From Actinomycetales bacterium (lineage in GTDB: Bacteria > Actinomycetota > Actinomycetes > Actinomycetales > Cellulomonadaceae): 8,658 nt of DNA. The DNA is taken from contig JAATES010000166.1 of assembly GCA_015655615.1 (NCBI GenBank), forward strand, positions 1-8,658, in the 5' to 3' direction. A program made the position numbers and the translations under genes. The stretch's first letter is position 1, and each line of letters starts with the position of its first letter. This document shows positions 7,050 through 8,658 of this stretch, in pieces. The notes under the pieces were generated by a model, which was given only the letters and a program-made list of their open reading frames with translations, ran no database searches and was not told where the DNA came from.

Positions 7050-8099
7050 GTGTCCACACTCGGCCCGTTGGCGGCGTACATCCCCACGCCCCGAGACGAC
7101 GCTGGCCGGCTGCTGACCAAGACCTACGAAGAGCTCATCGATGGTGCGGTGACCGCCGGTGCGACAGCCATCGGGCTGCTGGGCAGCACCGGTGGTTTCG
7201 CCTATCTTCCTCGCATTGTGCGGCGCCGTGCCATCCGCACGGCTCTCGCCGTGGTGGAGGGGCGCGTTCCTATCATCGCGGGGATCGGCGCACTGACCTC
7301 AGCAGAGGTGGCCCACAATCTCGCCGAGGCGGAAGAGGCAGGGGTCAACGGCGTGCTATTGCCGCCGGTGTCCTATCAGACTCTGACTCCTGACGAGGTC
7401 ATGACGCTCTACCGGGATGTGGCCAGCCGGACCACCACGGGCATCTGGGTCTACAACACGCCGTCGACCACGCAGTACCGGTTCGGAACCGAACAGCTCA
7501 CCCGGCTGGCGCGACTTCGCGGGGTACAGGGTTTCAAAGACAACGCAGCCTCAGCCTCGCAGGCCCGCGAGCGCCGGCACAAGGTCCTGGCCGAGCTTCC
7601 GCCGCGCACGGCGAAGAGGCTGGACTACGGATTCAGCGGCGACACCATGGGTGCACAGGTCCTGATCGATGGAGCGACCACGTGGCACTCCTCGTTGGCG
7701 GGTCTGCTCCCGCACCTGGTCAGTGCGATCGCCTACGCGGCAACCCATAACCGCAAGGCCGATGCCAGGTCACTCCAGCGCAAGCTCACCGCTCTGGCGG
7801 TTCTTGCCGGCCAGTACGGCGGAATCCGGGTGACACACAGCCTGGGCGAGATGCTCGGCTACGACATGGGGACACTGCCGCGTCCCTTGTTGGCGCTCCC
7901 GCGGGACTCCAGGTCATTGCTGCGGGTCGCGGTTCGCGATCTCGATGTGCCTGAGGAGCTCAGTGCCGAAGTCGCCGACCACGTGGCGCATCGGGCCGGG
8001 TCGAAAGGTGCGCGCAGCGAGGCGGAGCAGCCGACGCCGCCGGCCGACGGTGCCTCCAGTGCCCGAGTAGCTCGGCATCAAAGCAATGCCCAGGGCTGA
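7050..8099 (+). CDS. Dihydrodipicolinate synthase / N-acetylneuraminate lyase-family aldolase
   Basis: Predicted 349-residue cytoplasmic (beta/alpha)8 class I aldolase. Members form a Schiff base on a lysine and join or cleave pyruvate with an aldehyde; substrates include aspartate semialdehyde, sialic acid and sugar acids. Visible here: IPTP (11-14), GSTG (45-48), the strand VNGVLLPPVSY (99-109), catalytic-type Tyr in VYNTPSTT (Y135) and the Schiff-base Lys in GFKDN (K163). Two features speak against a standard DapA: the usual GTTGE loop reads GSTGG, and the protein runs some 50 residues longer than typical DapA, ending in a polar Pro/Ala/Ser-rich tail (from about 312) likely to be disordered. 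A longer GTG start at 7005, overlapping the dnaE2 stop, would add 15 residues that decode the promoter (ending RYPGG) and have no family match. It may be expressed both from its own promoter and by read-through from dnaE2. Substrate unknown. Confidence 0.85.
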   Translation: MSTLGPLAAYIPTPRDDAGRLLTKTYEELIDGAVTAGATAIGLLGSTGGFAYLPRIVRRRAIRTALAVVEGRVPIIAGIGALTSAEVAHNLAEAEEAGVNGVLLPPVSYQTLTPDEVMTLYRDVASRTTTGIWVYNTPSTTQYRFGTEQLTRLARLRGVQGFKDNAASASQARERRHKVLAELPPRTAKRLDYGFSGDTMGAQVLIDGATTWHSSLAGLLPHLVSAIAYAATHNRKADARSLQRKLTALAVLAGQYGGIRVTHSLGEMLGYDMGTLPRPLLALPRDSRSLLRVAVRDLDVPEELSAEVADHVAHRAGSKGARSEAEQPTPPADGASSARVARHQSNAQG

Positions 8100-8107
8100 G
8101 GACGTGG

Positions 8108-8163
8108 CCGCGAGGGCATAGGAGAGGGCAGAGGACGACACGTCACCGGGAGCCACCTCGCGG
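8108..8163. repeat. Inverted repeat in the convergent intergenic gap, possible terminator
   Basis: CCGCGAGG (8108-8115) and CCTCGCGG (8156-8163) are perfect inverted copies separated by 40 bases, filling almost all of the 64-base gap between two convergent stop codons. A small GACG-ACA-CGTC hairpin (8134-8144) sits inside. There is no T-run on either side, so an ordinary intrinsic terminator is not shown; a structure acting on both converging transcripts is a guess. Confidence 0.3.
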
Positions 8164-8658
8164 TCAGGAGAGTCCGCCCAGGCCCTTGAGGACGCGATTC
8201 AGGACGTCCACGTCGCGGATCAGCCCTGGGGCGGCGAGTACTTCTGACTCCGGCGTCCGAGGTTCGGCCGTCCCTTCTTCGGCAGGCGGAGCGGCGCGCG
8301 TTGTCGTGGGGAGCGGCACGGAGCGACGGCGCTGCGGGAGGCCGCGGGCACCGCGCCCCCGGTCACGGCGTTCTGACCGCGTCTCCTTCTGCTGCGGCCG
8401 ATGGGCCAGCTGCATCTCTGCCAGATAGGCGTCGACGAACGCCGCGAGCAGGGGCTCGACCCTGCGACTTGTCAGCACGATGTTCCACTGCGGCGGGCCG
8501 ATGAGGACGACCGTCAACCCGGTACCGAGGAAGTACACCAGGAAGCTGTGGTCGAGCGTGTTGACCAGACAGCGCGCAGAATCGCCCGGTATATGGATGG
8601 CGGCCGAGTTGAGGGACGTGCCGATGGCGTACGCGACGTCCAGTGCGTTCCCCGATAC
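8164..8658 (-). CDS. Unidentified protein, C-terminal 164 residues (5' end outside window)
   Basis: The frame is open to the right edge, so the start is missing. A GTG at 8538 would give a 124-residue version, but the coding pattern continues smoothly beyond it and it is not taken as the start. Visible residues 1-85 form a compact alpha/beta segment: a helix, the strand NSAAIHIPG, then LVYFLGTGLTVVLI and WNIVLTSRRVEPLLAAFVDAYLAEM. The alternation loosely recalls the second half of a roadblock/LC7 domain (a small GTPase-regulatory fold), but this is only a weak impression. Residues 88-140 are a charged, then Pro/Thr/Ala-rich linker (many Arg, Glu, Pro), and the end (143-164) looks like a short amphipathic helix around LIRDVDVLNRVLKGL. 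No signal peptide or clear transmembrane helix appears in the visible part. It converges on the aldolase gene, so the two are not in one operon. Confidence 0.7.
   Translation of the reverse strand, partial: VSGNALDVAYAIGTSLNSAAIHIPGDSARCLVNTLDHSFLVYFLGTGLTVVLIGPPQWNIVLTSRRVEPLLAAFVDAYLAEMQLAHRPQQKETRSERRDRGRGARGLPQRRRSVPLPTTTRAAPPAEEGTAEPRTPESEVLAAPGLIRDVDVLNRVLKGLGGLS

Noticed and set aside
7481..7494. Palindrome GTTCGG-AA-CCGAAC, suggestive of an operator.
   Set aside because: It is inside the aldolase coding sequence (RFGTEQ), has GTTC/GAAC in the opposite order to an SOS box, and is likely produced by codon choice.
7914..8156. Small minus-strand frame of 80 codons across the end of the aldolase gene.
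   Set aside because: It overlaps the aldolase coding sequence antisense and shows no family features or ribosome site.

Overview
The window is high-GC, densely packed chromosomal DNA of actinobacterial type. Signs of this are short or negative gaps between genes, GTG starts, promoters of the TAnnnT kind placed directly on start codons (leaderless transcripts), and an ImuA'-type (not ImuA-type) mutasome gene. A member of the Micrococcales or a relative is plausible, but the sequence does not fix a genus. No RNA gene, mobile element, CRISPR array or long repeat was seen.

Layout: (1) Minus strand, 76-1294: a YbaK/EbsC-type aminoacyl-tRNA deacylase-like protein and, upstream of it, a YbhB/YbcL (PEBP-fold) protein. 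(2) A 119-bp divergent region, 1295-1413, with a probable LexA/SOS operator overlapping a -10 element that faces right. (3) Plus strand, 1414-7008: imuA', imuB and dnaE2, with overlapping ends. This is the SOS-inducible mutasome: DnaE2 is the error-prone polymerase, ImuB is a catalytically dead Y-family protein that links it to the beta clamp, and ImuA' is a RecA-fold accessory protein. (4) 7050-8099: a dihydrodipicolinate synthase/N-acetylneuraminate lyase-family aldolase, probably started by its own leaderless promoter but positioned to be co-transcribed with dnaE2. (5) A short convergent gap with an inverted repeat, then an unidentified minus-strand gene that runs off the right edge.

The central cassette is a known system. 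No wholly new system is visible here. The points worth a second look are the SOS operator/promoter overlap, the stretched clamp-binding motif in ImuB, the Asn substitution in the otherwise intact DnaE2 PHP metal site, the start-site conflict and altered active-site motif in the aldolase, and the unidentified partial gene at the right edge.
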